This document shows, in pieces, positions 29,236 to 37,338 of a DNA stretch of 42,059 nt. Positions within the stretch are counted from its first letter, which is position 1. The number at the start of each line of letters is the position of its first letter. The notes beneath the pieces are model-generated. The model searched no databases, was not told where the DNA came from, and saw nothing but the letters and a program-made list of their open reading frames with translations. The stretch covers positions 1 through 42,059 of the forward strand of contig JALSJU010000116.1 of NCBI GenBank assembly GCA_026989145.1. Reading direction: 5' to 3'. This stretch comes from Thiotrichaceae bacterium. Lineage in GTDB: Bacteria; Pseudomonadota; Gammaproteobacteria; Thiotrichales; Thiotrichaceae. The position numbers and the translations under genes were made by a program.

Positions 29236-32004
29236 ATGAATCCGAATGAAAACTCGCTAGCCCCTAGTCACAAATCAATAGCCGTGAATGAATTCACTCA
29301 TAATTTGCACTCAGAAGAGCTAATTGCTTTTCCGGTTTTGTTTGCCCGCCAGTTGGCAAAAACACCCAATAATACAGCACTGGTATTTGAAGATAAAATC
29401 TATACTTATCAACAGCTAAATCAGCTTTCAGATGCGTTTAGTCAAGCCGTATTATTACAACAATCTGATAATCAAACACAGCAAGCTTGTATTGGTATTT
29501 GTATCGACAAGTCGCCTGAAGCAATCGCTGCCATGCTTGGGGTTTTAAAGTCGGGCGCAGCATTTGTTCCGCTTGATCCTGAATATCCAGCTGACCGTAT
29601 TGCTTACATGATTGATGACGCACAGATTGCGACAATTATCGCACAACCTGAGCATCAACAACGTTTGCAAGAAAGTATTAAAGATACAACATTAACTTGG
29701 CTGGATTGTTATGCGCCTTTAGCTGGCTGTAATGAAAACGCAAAGAAACAAGCTCATACTGAGTGCGACATAAAACCAAATGACCTTGCCTATATTATGT
29801 ACACCTCAGGGAGTACCGGTAAGCCTAAAGGCGTTCAGATAGAACATGCCGCATTGGCAACCTATTGTTTTGCCGATATTGAAGTCTATAAGGTTGTAGA
29901 TACAGACCGCACCTTGCAATTTTCAACGATCAATTTTGATATCGCAATTGAGGAGATTTTCCCCCCGTTGTTAAGCGGTGGTGCCGTTGTTATTCGCCCG
30001 TCAACACGCAGTGATAGCCTTAATGAGCTATCAACCATTATTAATGATTACCAAATCACTGCTGTACATATTGCAACCGCCTATTGGCATGAATGGGTTG
30101 ATTTAATGTTGGCTGCTGATGACACTATTCCTGCCTCTTTGAGGCTGATGGTGGTAACAGGGGAGAAAGTTTCAACCTTACATTATCAGCATTGGAGAAA
30201 GCTTTGCAAAAAAACAGCAGCAGAGGTCTTATGGTGTAATGCTTACGGACCAACAGAGGCAACGGTAAGCGCATCTGTTTTTATACCAAGCGATGATTTT
30301 TCTGAAGATAATATGCCGATTGGTAAACCTTTGAAGCGTTATACGGCAATTATTGTCGATGACGATAATAATGACCTACCTATTGGTGAGACTGGGCAGT
30401 TATTGATAGGTGGTCCCGCCTTGGCACGCGGCTATTTAAACCGCCCAGAGTTAAATGCCGGTGTGTTTGTGACCTTAAAAAGAGCTGATACAACAGAGCG
30501 AATGTATAAAACGGGTGATCTAGCGCGTTGGCGTGAGAATGGCGATATTGAATTTGCAGGACGAATTGATCATCAAATAAAGTTAGGCTCTTACCGTATA
30601 GAACCTGGTGAAATAGAAGTTGCCATTAACCAATATCCTGAAGCACTTGAATCATTGGTTAATTACGACGAAGTGGATGGCAAGAAAGCATTGATTGCTT
30701 ATATCGCGCAGGGTAAAAATAACATTAACTTAGAGCAGTTAAGTGATTATCTAAAACAAAACTTGCCTGCTTATATGGTGCCCGCGCGTTTTATCTTGTT
30801 AAAAATATTTCCTAAAACCACCAATGGAAAAATAGACCGGAAGGCCTTACCAGACCCATCTAATAGCGAGGTTGCGCGCTCATCAGGTTTTGTAGCACCA
30901 AGAAATCAACTTGAGAAAGCCTTGGCAAATATGTGGCAGGATGTTTTACGATTGCCACAAACAGGCATTCATGATGATTTTTTTGCTTTAGGTGGTAGCT
31001 CGTTATTAGCCGTCGGCGTGGTATCGCGGTTAATTAATGAATTAGATTTAGAACTGCCGGTTCGAGACTTTTTTGCGAACCCTACGATTGCGAGTCAGGC
31101 AGCACATATTCAACGTTTGTTGAATAATGGTTTATCCGATAAAGGTATTGATGCTGAAACGGCTCATAGTGATAGTCTGGCATTGCGTGACCGTTTACCG
31201 ATTATAAAACCTAGTTTTTTCTCATCGACGAAAGGTAAAAAATTATACGGTATTCACTATCAGCCACCATTGATTATGAATAATACGGGTTCACGTAATC
31301 ATGCGGTATTAATGTGTCATCCTTTAGGGCACGAGTATCCACGCTCTTATCGAAACTTACAGCAACTTGCTATTCAACTTTCACAAGCAGGCTTTGATGT
31401 TTTCAGGTTTGATTATTTCGGCACGGGAAACTCGGAAGGTAGCAGTGAAGACATCACGGCAGAACAGTGTGCCTTGGATATTGAAGCAGCAGCAAATTAT
31501 TTACGGCAGCAAAGCGGCTGTAAGACCTTATCATTGTTATCGGTTCGTCTAGGGGCAACATTTGCCTTGCATGCCAACGTGAAGGATATCGAAAATATGA
31601 TTATCTGGGATCCTGTTATGCAGGGTGCAGATTATGTTGAAATGCTCGAAACATTCCATGATAAAGAATTAAAGGCCTATAACTTCTTTAGTCAAATTCG
31701 TTACCGCTCAGATACGGATCAGCTTTTTGGTCATGCGTATAACCTAAAGAAACGTTCTAGCTTACGTGCATTAGCCATGCCTGTAGCGTTGTCTGTAGCA
31801 AAACAGCATCACTTAATTTCAACTTCAAACTTTCTTGAGTCTGAAAAAAGTGCTAGTGAACTAGGCAAGCACTGGCAACACTTACCTAATAATGATGAAG
31901 TTTATTGGCATGACCAAGCATATGCATTTAGCGCTTTCTCATCACCTGAAACCTTTAAATCAGTGCTTAATATTTTGAAAGCTAATGACAGTGAGCAACC
32001 GTGA
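29236..32004 (+). CDS. NRPS-like protein: adenylation, carrier and alpha/beta hydrolase domains
   Basis: A 922-residue three-domain protein. The adenylation domain (about 30-540) has A3 YTSGSTGKPKG (189-199), NAYGPTEA, YKTGDLARW, GRIDHQIKLGSYRIEPGEIE and A10 lysine Lys532 (NGKIDR). By-eye alignment to GrsA gives a pocket code near D235-I236-E239-H-V-T-A-V-S-K; the acidic residue at 239 would suit an amine-bearing substrate. The carrier domain (about 555-630) has LGGSSL with Ser589 as the phosphopantetheine site. The C-terminal domain (about 665-922) is an alpha/beta hydrolase fold (CHPLGHEYPRSYR, FRFDYFGTGNSEG), but its elbow reads S-V-R771-L-G, so the usual nucleophile is Arg. There is no condensation domain. 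It resembles exosortase-A-associated ligase and hydrolase 2 proteins. Confidence 0.87.
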   Translation: MNPNENSLAPSHKSIAVNEFTHNLHSEELIAFPVLFARQLAKTPNNTALVFEDKIYTYQQLNQLSDAFSQAVLLQQSDNQTQQACIGICIDKSPEAIAAMLGVLKSGAAFVPLDPEYPADRIAYMIDDAQIATIIAQPEHQQRLQESIKDTTLTWLDCYAPLAGCNENAKKQAHTECDIKPNDLAYIMYTSGSTGKPKGVQIEHAALATYCFADIEVYKVVDTDRTLQFSTINFDIAIEEIFPPLLSGGAVVIRPSTRSDSLNELSTIINDYQITAVHIATAYWHEWVDLMLAADDTIPASLRLMVVTGEKVSTLHYQHWRKLCKKTAAEVLWCNAYGPTEATVSASVFIPSDDFSEDNMPIGKPLKRYTAIIVDDDNNDLPIGETGQLLIGGPALARGYLNRPELNAGVFVTLKRADTTERMYKTGDLARWRENGDIEFAGRIDHQIKLGSYRIEPGEIEVAINQYPEALESLVNYDEVDGKKALIAYIAQGKNNINLEQLSDYLKQNLPAYMVPARFILLKIFPKTTNGKIDRKALPDPSNSEVARSSGFVAPRNQLEKALANMWQDVLRLPQTGIHDDFFALGGSSLLAVGVVSRLINELDLELPVRDFFANPTIASQAAHIQRLLNNGLSDKGIDAETAHSDSLALRDRLPIIKPSFFSSTKGKKLYGIHYQPPLIMNNTGSRNHAVLMCHPLGHEYPRSYRNLQQLAIQLSQAGFDVFRFDYFGTGNSEGSSEDITAEQCALDIEAAANYLRQQSGCKTLSLLSVRLGATFALHANVKDIENMIIWDPVMQGADYVEMLETFHDKELKAYNFFSQIRYRSDTDQLFGHAYNLKKRSSLRALAMPVALSVAKQHHLISTSNFLESEKSASELGKHWQHLPNNDEVYWHDQAYAFSAFSSPETFKSVLNILKANDSEQP

Positions 32005-32840
32005 TGGAACAAGCCGTTATCTTTGGCGAGTTTGATCATTTACTGGGCGTGAGTAGCCTTGCAAATGAGGCTGATAAAGTGGATACAGCAGTTATAATGA
32101 TGACTGCTGGAATGCTGCATAATGTCGGCCCCTATCGAATGTATGTAGAGCTTGCACGTAGCCTTGCTAAACAAGGTATTAGCTCACTACGATTTGATAT
32201 TTCGGGAATAGGGGATAGCCTTGGGGTTGGTCGTGCGGGTAAGTCGATTGATCGCGCCGCGGCTGAGGCTATCGAGGCAATGGACTATATTGAGGCTAAC
32301 AGCGAGGTTAAAAATTTTATTATTTTTGGTTTGTGTAGTGGTGCGGACGACGGTATTCAAACAGCGCTAAAGGATGAACGCGTTAAAGGTGTGATTCTAA
32401 TGGATGGTTTAGCTTATGGCACGATGCGGTTTAAAATTCGCCAAGCAATACTACCCTTGAAAATGCTGTTAAGGCCAGAAAAGTGGCTGAAAAAAGTTAG
32501 GGTTGTAACGGCGCTAGCTTCATCAAAACCAGCTCCAGCATCTCTTGCGATGGGAAGCGATGTTCGTGAATATCCTGAAACGGTAAAACAAGCGACTACC
32601 GAACTACAACATTTAGTCGATCGTGGCACTCAGCTTCATTTTATTTATACCGGCGGTACCGATGACTACAATTACGCAAATCAATTTTATGACATGCTGC
32701 CGGATGTGAAATGGAAAGGCACAGAATCTACCCAGTTCTTCTCACATATGGATCATGTGGCAACGCTTTGTGAAGATCGCCAAGAGCTTATTGAACATGT
32801 AACTGAAAAAGTTTTAGGTATGGTTTCCAGTAAAAGTTAG
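32004..32840 (+). CDS. Alpha/beta hydrolase resembling exosortase A-associated hydrolase 1
   Basis: A 278-residue protein starting at the ATG that shares one base with the stop of the preceding gene (TGATG); a GTG three bases earlier is also possible. The fold shows VIMMTAGMLHNVGPYRMYVELARSLAKQG, LRFDISGIGDS and the elbow GLCSG (Cys111 by this start), so the nucleophile is likely Cys, as in dienelactone hydrolase-type enzymes. FSHMDH near the end offers the catalytic histidine. From memory, the GPYRMYVELAR and GLC patterns match the exosortase A system-associated hydrolase 1 family. It may release, transfer or proof-read the carrier-bound product of its partner. Confidence 0.8.
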   Translation: MEQAVIFGEFDHLLGVSSLANEADKVDTAVIMMTAGMLHNVGPYRMYVELARSLAKQGISSLRFDISGIGDSLGVGRAGKSIDRAAAEAIEAMDYIEANSEVKNFIIFGLCSGADDGIQTALKDERVKGVILMDGLAYGTMRFKIRQAILPLKMLLRPEKWLKKVRVVTALASSKPAPASLAMGSDVREYPETVKQATTELQHLVDRGTQLHFIYTGGTDDYNYANQFYDMLPDVKWKGTESTQFFSHMDHVATLCEDRQELIEHVTEKVLGMVSSKS

Positions 32841-32841
32841 T

Positions 32842-33531
32842 ATGTGTTTTATTGTAAGTGAACAGGTATTGACCACTAAACTACCGATTCAATGGCTTGA
32901 GTACAATTTAGATGCTTACCATGAAAGCCTTTTTTCTGATTTCGGGATTAAAAAACCTGCTCAGTTATCAACGTGGGTTATAAAACGTCAAGCCCAGTTT
33001 TTGGCAGGCAGGATCGCCGCTGAAAAGTCTTTACCAGACCAATACAAACAGCTGGCCATAGGAATTGGTAACCATCGAGAGCCACTTTGGCCTAAAGGTC
33101 TTGTGGGTAGTATCTCTCATGATAATAATGTATCCATTGCTGCAAGTCAGCAGGCTCATGTCTGTGGTGGGGTGGGGATTGATTTACAGAGTTTGTTTGA
33201 TAGTAACGAATGTAATAAAAGCTTCCCGCATATTTTAAGTACCTCAGATCATCAGCTTTTCAAAAGGGGGATAACAGGTTTCACTAATGAGCAGCTTATA
33301 ACGTTAATATTTTCAGCGAAGGAATGTTTTTTTAAAGCAATATTTAATCAAGTCGGTGACTTTTTCGATTTTAATGTCGTGTCTATTCAGTCAATCAATA
33401 GTCGTTTAAAAACAATTAGCATAACAAATGATAGACAACTTAGTGATAGACTCGGCAAGGGTCAAGACTATACTATTGATTATAAATGGATAAATAATAA
33501 AAACACCATTATCACGACGCTTAAATTATAA
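32842..33531 (+). CDS. 4'-phosphopantetheinyl transferase (Sfp/EntD type)
   Basis: A 229-residue transferase that would install phosphopantetheine on the carrier domain of the NRPS-like neighbour. Motifs visible are HREPLWPKGLVGSISH (P1-P2), the magnesium-binding GVGIDLQ with Asp114, and FSAKECFFKA with Lys160, Glu161 and Lys165. It begins one base after the hydrolase stop, so the four genes form one operon. The start ATG has no clear ribosome site of its own, consistent with translational coupling. The C-terminal part is basic and Asn rich, and low in GC. Confidence 0.9.
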   Translation: MCFIVSEQVLTTKLPIQWLEYNLDAYHESLFSDFGIKKPAQLSTWVIKRQAQFLAGRIAAEKSLPDQYKQLAIGIGNHREPLWPKGLVGSISHDNNVSIAASQQAHVCGGVGIDLQSLFDSNECNKSFPHILSTSDHQLFKRGITGFTNEQLITLIFSAKECFFKAIFNQVGDFFDFNVVSIQSINSRLKTISITNDRQLSDRLGKGQDYTIDYKWINNKNTIITTLKL

Positions 33532-33665
33532 AAATAATATAATCGATAGAAGATGGGCATCTAATGCTTTTGGATAAAAAGATGGCTAACAATTGAGCAA
33601 TTGTCGCAAGCATGTCATTATACTGGGTTAAAAAGCGAGTGTATCAGGTTGATTAAGGGGATAAA

Positions 33666-34712
33666 GTGAGTATTCAAAAAAGTAGTGCTACATCGACATT
33701 AATACAGATAGTGACATTTTTAGTGCTTGCTGCCATTTTGTTGTTTTATAAAAAAGCAGCTGTCGCAAACCTGATAACATCAGGTAGCATCAGTAATATC
33801 GGTTTAATGATTAACGGTGTCATTGTGTTACTTTTTTTAACTGGAATGCTAAGAATCGTTTTAGTGTTATTTCGTTATACGGACGAACATAAAGCGGTAA
33901 TCAAAGCGATGAAGAGCTTAAGATCAAAGCAGCTTAATTCTTTTGAAAATATATCGTCTAATTATTTGATCGCTCAGCGCTATAATAATGTTGCTTGGAT
34001 CAGTAAACAAGGTGCTGAGGTTAACCAAGCTGCCTTAGCTTCAGGTATAAATGCCGCAGAAAGTAGCCGTTTAACGTTTATTCGATTTGTTCATAGTACG
34101 CTGATACTCGCAGGTGTTTTTGGAACGGTTGTATCTCTGTCTATGGCTTTAGTCGGCGTATCTGGTCTCTTAAATTCTCCTGAAGGAGTTAAAGAGATGG
34201 GTACAATTATAAGCAGTATGTCATCGGCTTTAAGCTCCACGGTTGCAGCTATCGTCTGTTTTTTTGTTTTTGCTTACTTTTATCTACGACTGAATGACTC
34301 AAGAGTACAGCTATTAAATGCCATTGAAGAGGTGACAAGTTTATACATTTTACCGCGGTTCTCGCAAACCGAAGCTGGTTTAGCCTCTCAAGTGACCGAG
34401 CTTACCGCCTCCCTTAATAAGGCAACTCAACGTTTATTAACGGTTCAAGAGTCATTTAATCAAGCAGGCCTCTCATTGCAAACAGCGGTTGATGATTTGC
34501 AGTCTCAGGTACAGGGTAGCAGTTTAAATGAAATTAAAGGCATTTTGCGTAAAGGCTTTCATTTATCGGAACCTGTGTATGACGGTGATAAAGAGCCAGT
34601 AATTAAACAGCAAGAAACACCTGTAGATGACAAAACTGCATCAACTTACTCACACAGTGATTTAATGACAACGGATAAAACTACTTCCAATAAGGCGAGT
34701 AAACTACGATGA
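33666..34712 (+). CDS. MotA/TolQ/ExbB-type proton channel family protein
   Basis: A 348-residue membrane protein; the GTG start at 33666 has AAGGGG five bases upstream. Two membrane segments lie near the N-terminus (about 11-28 and 45-68). Two more lie at about 140-166 (FVHSTLILAGVFGTVVSLSMALVG) and 178-207 (IISSMSSALSSTVAAIVCFFVFAYFYL), which carry the family pattern for the ion path. A cytoplasmic tail of about 140 residues follows (ASQVTELTASLNKATQRLLTVQESF). Its stop overlaps the start of the next gene, which encodes a single-span ExbD/MotB-like partner. Together they form a putative ion-driven motor. It is not part of a tol, exb-ton or flagellar cluster. Confidence 0.82.
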   Translation: MSIQKSSATSTLIQIVTFLVLAAILLFYKKAAVANLITSGSISNIGLMINGVIVLLFLTGMLRIVLVLFRYTDEHKAVIKAMKSLRSKQLNSFENISSNYLIAQRYNNVAWISKQGAEVNQAALASGINAAESSRLTFIRFVHSTLILAGVFGTVVSLSMALVGVSGLLNSPEGVKEMGTIISSMSSALSSTVAAIVCFFVFAYFYLRLNDSRVQLLNAIEEVTSLYILPRFSQTEAGLASQVTELTASLNKATQRLLTVQESFNQAGLSLQTAVDDLQSQVQGSSLNEIKGILRKGFHLSEPVYDGDKEPVIKQQETPVDDKTASTYSHSDLMTTDKTTSNKASKLR

Positions 34713-36301
34713 GGTTTGGTTTTCCTGGCGATAACCTTCACCTTGCAAATCACGGTGTCAGTGAGGAAAGCTTTTGGCCATCCTTTACCGATATTATGAT
34801 GGTGATTGTAATGGTGTTTTTATTAGTCACTGTTACAGTATTGTTGAATAACTGGACATTAATTACGGACTTGAAGCAAAGTGTTAAAGAGCAAAAAGAA
34901 GCTGCCTCTTTAGCAAAAAAGGAACAACAAGAAAATAAAAACTTAGCATCAAATCTTACTCAGCTAAAACAACAATTTGTATCGGTTAAGCAAGATAAAA
35001 ACAGCAAGGAACAAAAGTTATCGCAAGCTTTAACGCTGTTAGCTAGTGCTCAAGCCGATCTCACAACATTAAAAGAGAATTTGTTACAAAGTGAGAATGA
35101 AAGAAAGCAACAGATTCAAGCCATTAATTCATTACAAACTGTGGTTGCCAAACAAGAAAATTCATTAGCTGCTGCTAAAGAGTTATCTGACAAATTGATT
35201 TCAAATTTATCACTATTAACGACAGAGAAAGATGAGCAAGCACTTGATGCTCAGCGACTTCATGGTACTTTAGCGAAGTGGATGGCCGAAGGCAAAGAAT
35301 TAACAGAGTCCTTAGCTGAGAAAGAAGCACGATTAGTAACATCTGAAAAACAGCAGGCGCAGTTGTCAAAAGAACTTGAGGAGAGAGCAACACAGAATAA
35401 AGCACAGCAATTGGAGTTAGTAAGTTTAGATAAAACAACGAATGACTTAAAAATTAAGCTAAAAGAATTACAGGCGAGTAAAGGATCGGGGGCAAGTGAA
35501 TTAGCGGCATTAAAAAAAGAACATCAAGAGTTAATGTTGGATTTAGAAACAACACTTAAAGAAAAAGAAAAACAAACTTCTTATGTTTCAACCTTAAAAA
35601 AGAGTAAAGCAGAATTAAAGAAAATACTCACTTTATTACAAACCGAGCGTAGTAGTTTGTCTGAGAAGGTGATACAGCTTGAAAATCAACTCAGTAGCAT
35701 TGATGAAAAGAATAAAGATATAAATCAAACTAAAAATTCAGCTGATGAAAAAATCAAAAACTTGCTGTCTATTACTAATGAGCAAAAGATCCGTATTGAA
35801 GCGTTAAAAGAAGAGAATGAAAAGCTGTCTGGTAATATTGCAGAGCAATTAACTAGCACAGAGCAGCAACTTGAAGATATAAAAGTTCAGCTAAAAGCAA
35901 AAGATGAAGTAATAACCGTACTACAAAAGGATTATAAAGAGCGTGAAACTCAGTTGCTAAGCTTGCAAGGTGAGTATGATTCGCTCGATAGCAAATACCA
36001 AAAATTATTACGCCCTGCGCGTTCATCAAAAGGTAAACATGTTGTTTCTGTTCTTTATAGAAAGTCTGGAAAAAAACGTATTATTCGTTTAAAGACAAAC
36101 CCCAGTGGGCGTTATAAGACAGTGAGTAAAGCAAGTTTACACAAAGCTTTAGAAATATTAAAAAAGAAGTATAAAAATGATTTGTACCTAAAAATTATTA
36201 TCCCAAAGAATAGTGGCTTATTGCATAACGAAGCATGGAAATTCACTTCTAGTTTGCAAAGTCGTTACGACTATTACTCTCAGCCCGATAATTCTAAGTA
36301 A
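34709..36301 (+). CDS. ExbD/MotB-like membrane protein with a long coiled coil, function unknown
   Basis: A 530-residue protein overlapping the channel gene by four bases (ATGA). After a short cytoplasmic N-terminus comes FWPSFTDIMMVIVMVFLLVT, a single membrane segment with Asp28 at its start, the place of the proton-carrying aspartate in ExbD, TolR, MotB and ZorB. Residues from about 52 to 430 form a long coiled coil, rich in K, E, Q, L and S. A compact C-terminal domain (about 430-525) with VVSVLYRKSGKKRIIRL and NDLYLKIIIPKNSGLLHNEAWKF follows. No OmpA-type peptidoglycan-binding motif is visible. A rigid periplasmic arm driven by the channel partner is inferred. Confidence 0.75.
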   Translation: MRFGFPGDNLHLANHGVSEESFWPSFTDIMMVIVMVFLLVTVTVLLNNWTLITDLKQSVKEQKEAASLAKKEQQENKNLASNLTQLKQQFVSVKQDKNSKEQKLSQALTLLASAQADLTTLKENLLQSENERKQQIQAINSLQTVVAKQENSLAAAKELSDKLISNLSLLTTEKDEQALDAQRLHGTLAKWMAEGKELTESLAEKEARLVTSEKQQAQLSKELEERATQNKAQQLELVSLDKTTNDLKIKLKELQASKGSGASELAALKKEHQELMLDLETTLKEKEKQTSYVSTLKKSKAELKKILTLLQTERSSLSEKVIQLENQLSSIDEKNKDINQTKNSADEKIKNLLSITNEQKIRIEALKEENEKLSGNIAEQLTSTEQQLEDIKVQLKAKDEVITVLQKDYKERETQLLSLQGEYDSLDSKYQKLLRPARSSKGKHVVSVLYRKSGKKRIIRLKTNPSGRYKTVSKASLHKALEILKKKYKNDLYLKIIIPKNSGLLHNEAWKFTSSLQSRYDYYSQPDNSK

Positions 36302-36371
36302 ATAGAGTGTTCGGATCTCCTTATTTGTATAAGTTTTTGCAGGCTCCTATTAAAATCGCCATAATGTGTCT

Positions 36372-37223
36372 ATGACACAAAAAAAATCACCACTTCCTCC
36401 TCAAATAATGGGGATTTTAAACATTACTCCTGATAGTTTCTCTGATGGAGGCAAGTACTATGACTCTGAAAAAGCCATCCAACATGCTATCATAATGGTT
36501 GAGCAGGGTGCAGCTATTATTGATATAGGGGGAGAGTCAACCCGCCCAGGGGCTGAGAGAGTTTCTATTACAGATCAATTAAAGCGGGTTATCCCTGTCA
36601 TAGAAGGTATTAGAAAATCATCCATAAAAGAAGTAATTATCAGTGTTGATACCACTCGCTATGAAGTCGCTAAGACCGCGTTAGAGGCAGGTGCGAGTTG
36701 GTTGAATGATATTTCTGCTGGGGATGATTCAAAGGTTAAAGAGTCAGACAAAGAACCGATGTTAACTTTAGCGGCAAAACATCAGTGCCCCATCGTTTTA
36801 ATGCACCGGCAAGGAAACTCTGCAACAATGCAGAACAAACCACTTTATGATGATGTTTGTGCTGAGGTAAATGCTTATTTAGCTAACCGAGCGAAAGTTG
36901 CACTTGATGTTGGCGTCCTTAAAGAGAATATTATCGTTGACCCCGGTATAGGCTTTGGTAAATTGATGTCACACAATTTACAGCTACTAGCTGGGCTAGA
37001 CTCTTTGGTAAGCCTTGACTACAAGGTTTTATTAGGTACGAGTAGAAAGCGCTTTTTAGGTGATATTACAGGGGTTGAAAACCCTCAGGAAAGACTGGTC
37101 GCAACCTGTGCTACTACAGCATTGGGTGTTAATGCAGGTGTGAATTTATTCAGGGTACACGATGTGCTTGAAAATAAGCAAGCGATGGATGTCGCTTGGC
37201 GGATTAAACAGTTTTCTGATTAG
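36372..37223 (+). CDS. folP: Dihydropteroate synthase
   Basis: FolP joins p-aminobenzoate to the pterin pyrophosphate in folate synthesis. The ATG at 36372 is chosen; a GTG at 36366 would add two residues. The protein has about 283 residues with MGILNITPDSFSDGGKY, IDIGGESTRPGAERV, ISVDTTR, WLNDISAGDD, VLMHRQG, IIVDPGIGFGK and LLGTSRKRFLG in the right order. The usual partners ftsH and glmM are absent; the upstream gene is the coiled-coil motor protein, 70 bases away. Confidence 0.95.
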   Translation: MTQKKSPLPPQIMGILNITPDSFSDGGKYYDSEKAIQHAIIMVEQGAAIIDIGGESTRPGAERVSITDQLKRVIPVIEGIRKSSIKEVIISVDTTRYEVAKTALEAGASWLNDISAGDDSKVKESDKEPMLTLAAKHQCPIVLMHRQGNSATMQNKPLYDDVCAEVNAYLANRAKVALDVGVLKENIIVDPGIGFGKLMSHNLQLLAGLDSLVSLDYKVLLGTSRKRFLGDITGVENPQERLVATCATTALGVNAGVNLFRVHDVLENKQAMDVAWRIKQFSD

Positions 37224-37233
37224 GCCCAATAAA

Positions 37234-37272
37234 TTTGGCTAAACCTCGCACGGCCCGCTTACAAAGCATCAA
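37234..37272 (+). repeat. Remnant of repeat element C
   Basis: The stretch TTTGGCTAAACCTC, nine unlike bases, then GCTTACAAAGCATCAA matches element C at about 20607-20645 (CTTGGCTAAGCCCC, nine bases, GCTTACAAGGCATCAA) with the same spacing. The terminal inverted repeats are missing. It begins 10 bases after the folP stop, in a convergent gap with thyA, the same kind of location as the intact copy. Confidence 0.5.
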
Positions 37273-37298
37273 CTTAGACATATTAATTAATACAGGTC

Positions 37299-37319
37299 GT
37301 TCTTTTTGCTAAAAAGAAC
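37299..37319 (+). other. Perfect hairpin between convergent folP and thyA
   Basis: GTTCTTTTT and AAAAAGAAC form a nine-pair stem around the loop GCT. It lies in the gap between the stops of folP and thyA and could slow transcription from both sides. Neither strand has a clean T-run directly after the stem, so it is not called a classical terminator. Confidence 0.4.
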
Positions 37320-37338
37320 ATAAAAAAGTTATGTTTTC

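Noticed and set aside
33666-36301. Zorya anti-phage system or flagellar stator MotAB
   Set aside because: The second protein has no OmpA-like peptidoglycan domain, no ZorC, ZorD or ZorE gene is adjacent, and there are no flagellar genes in the window.
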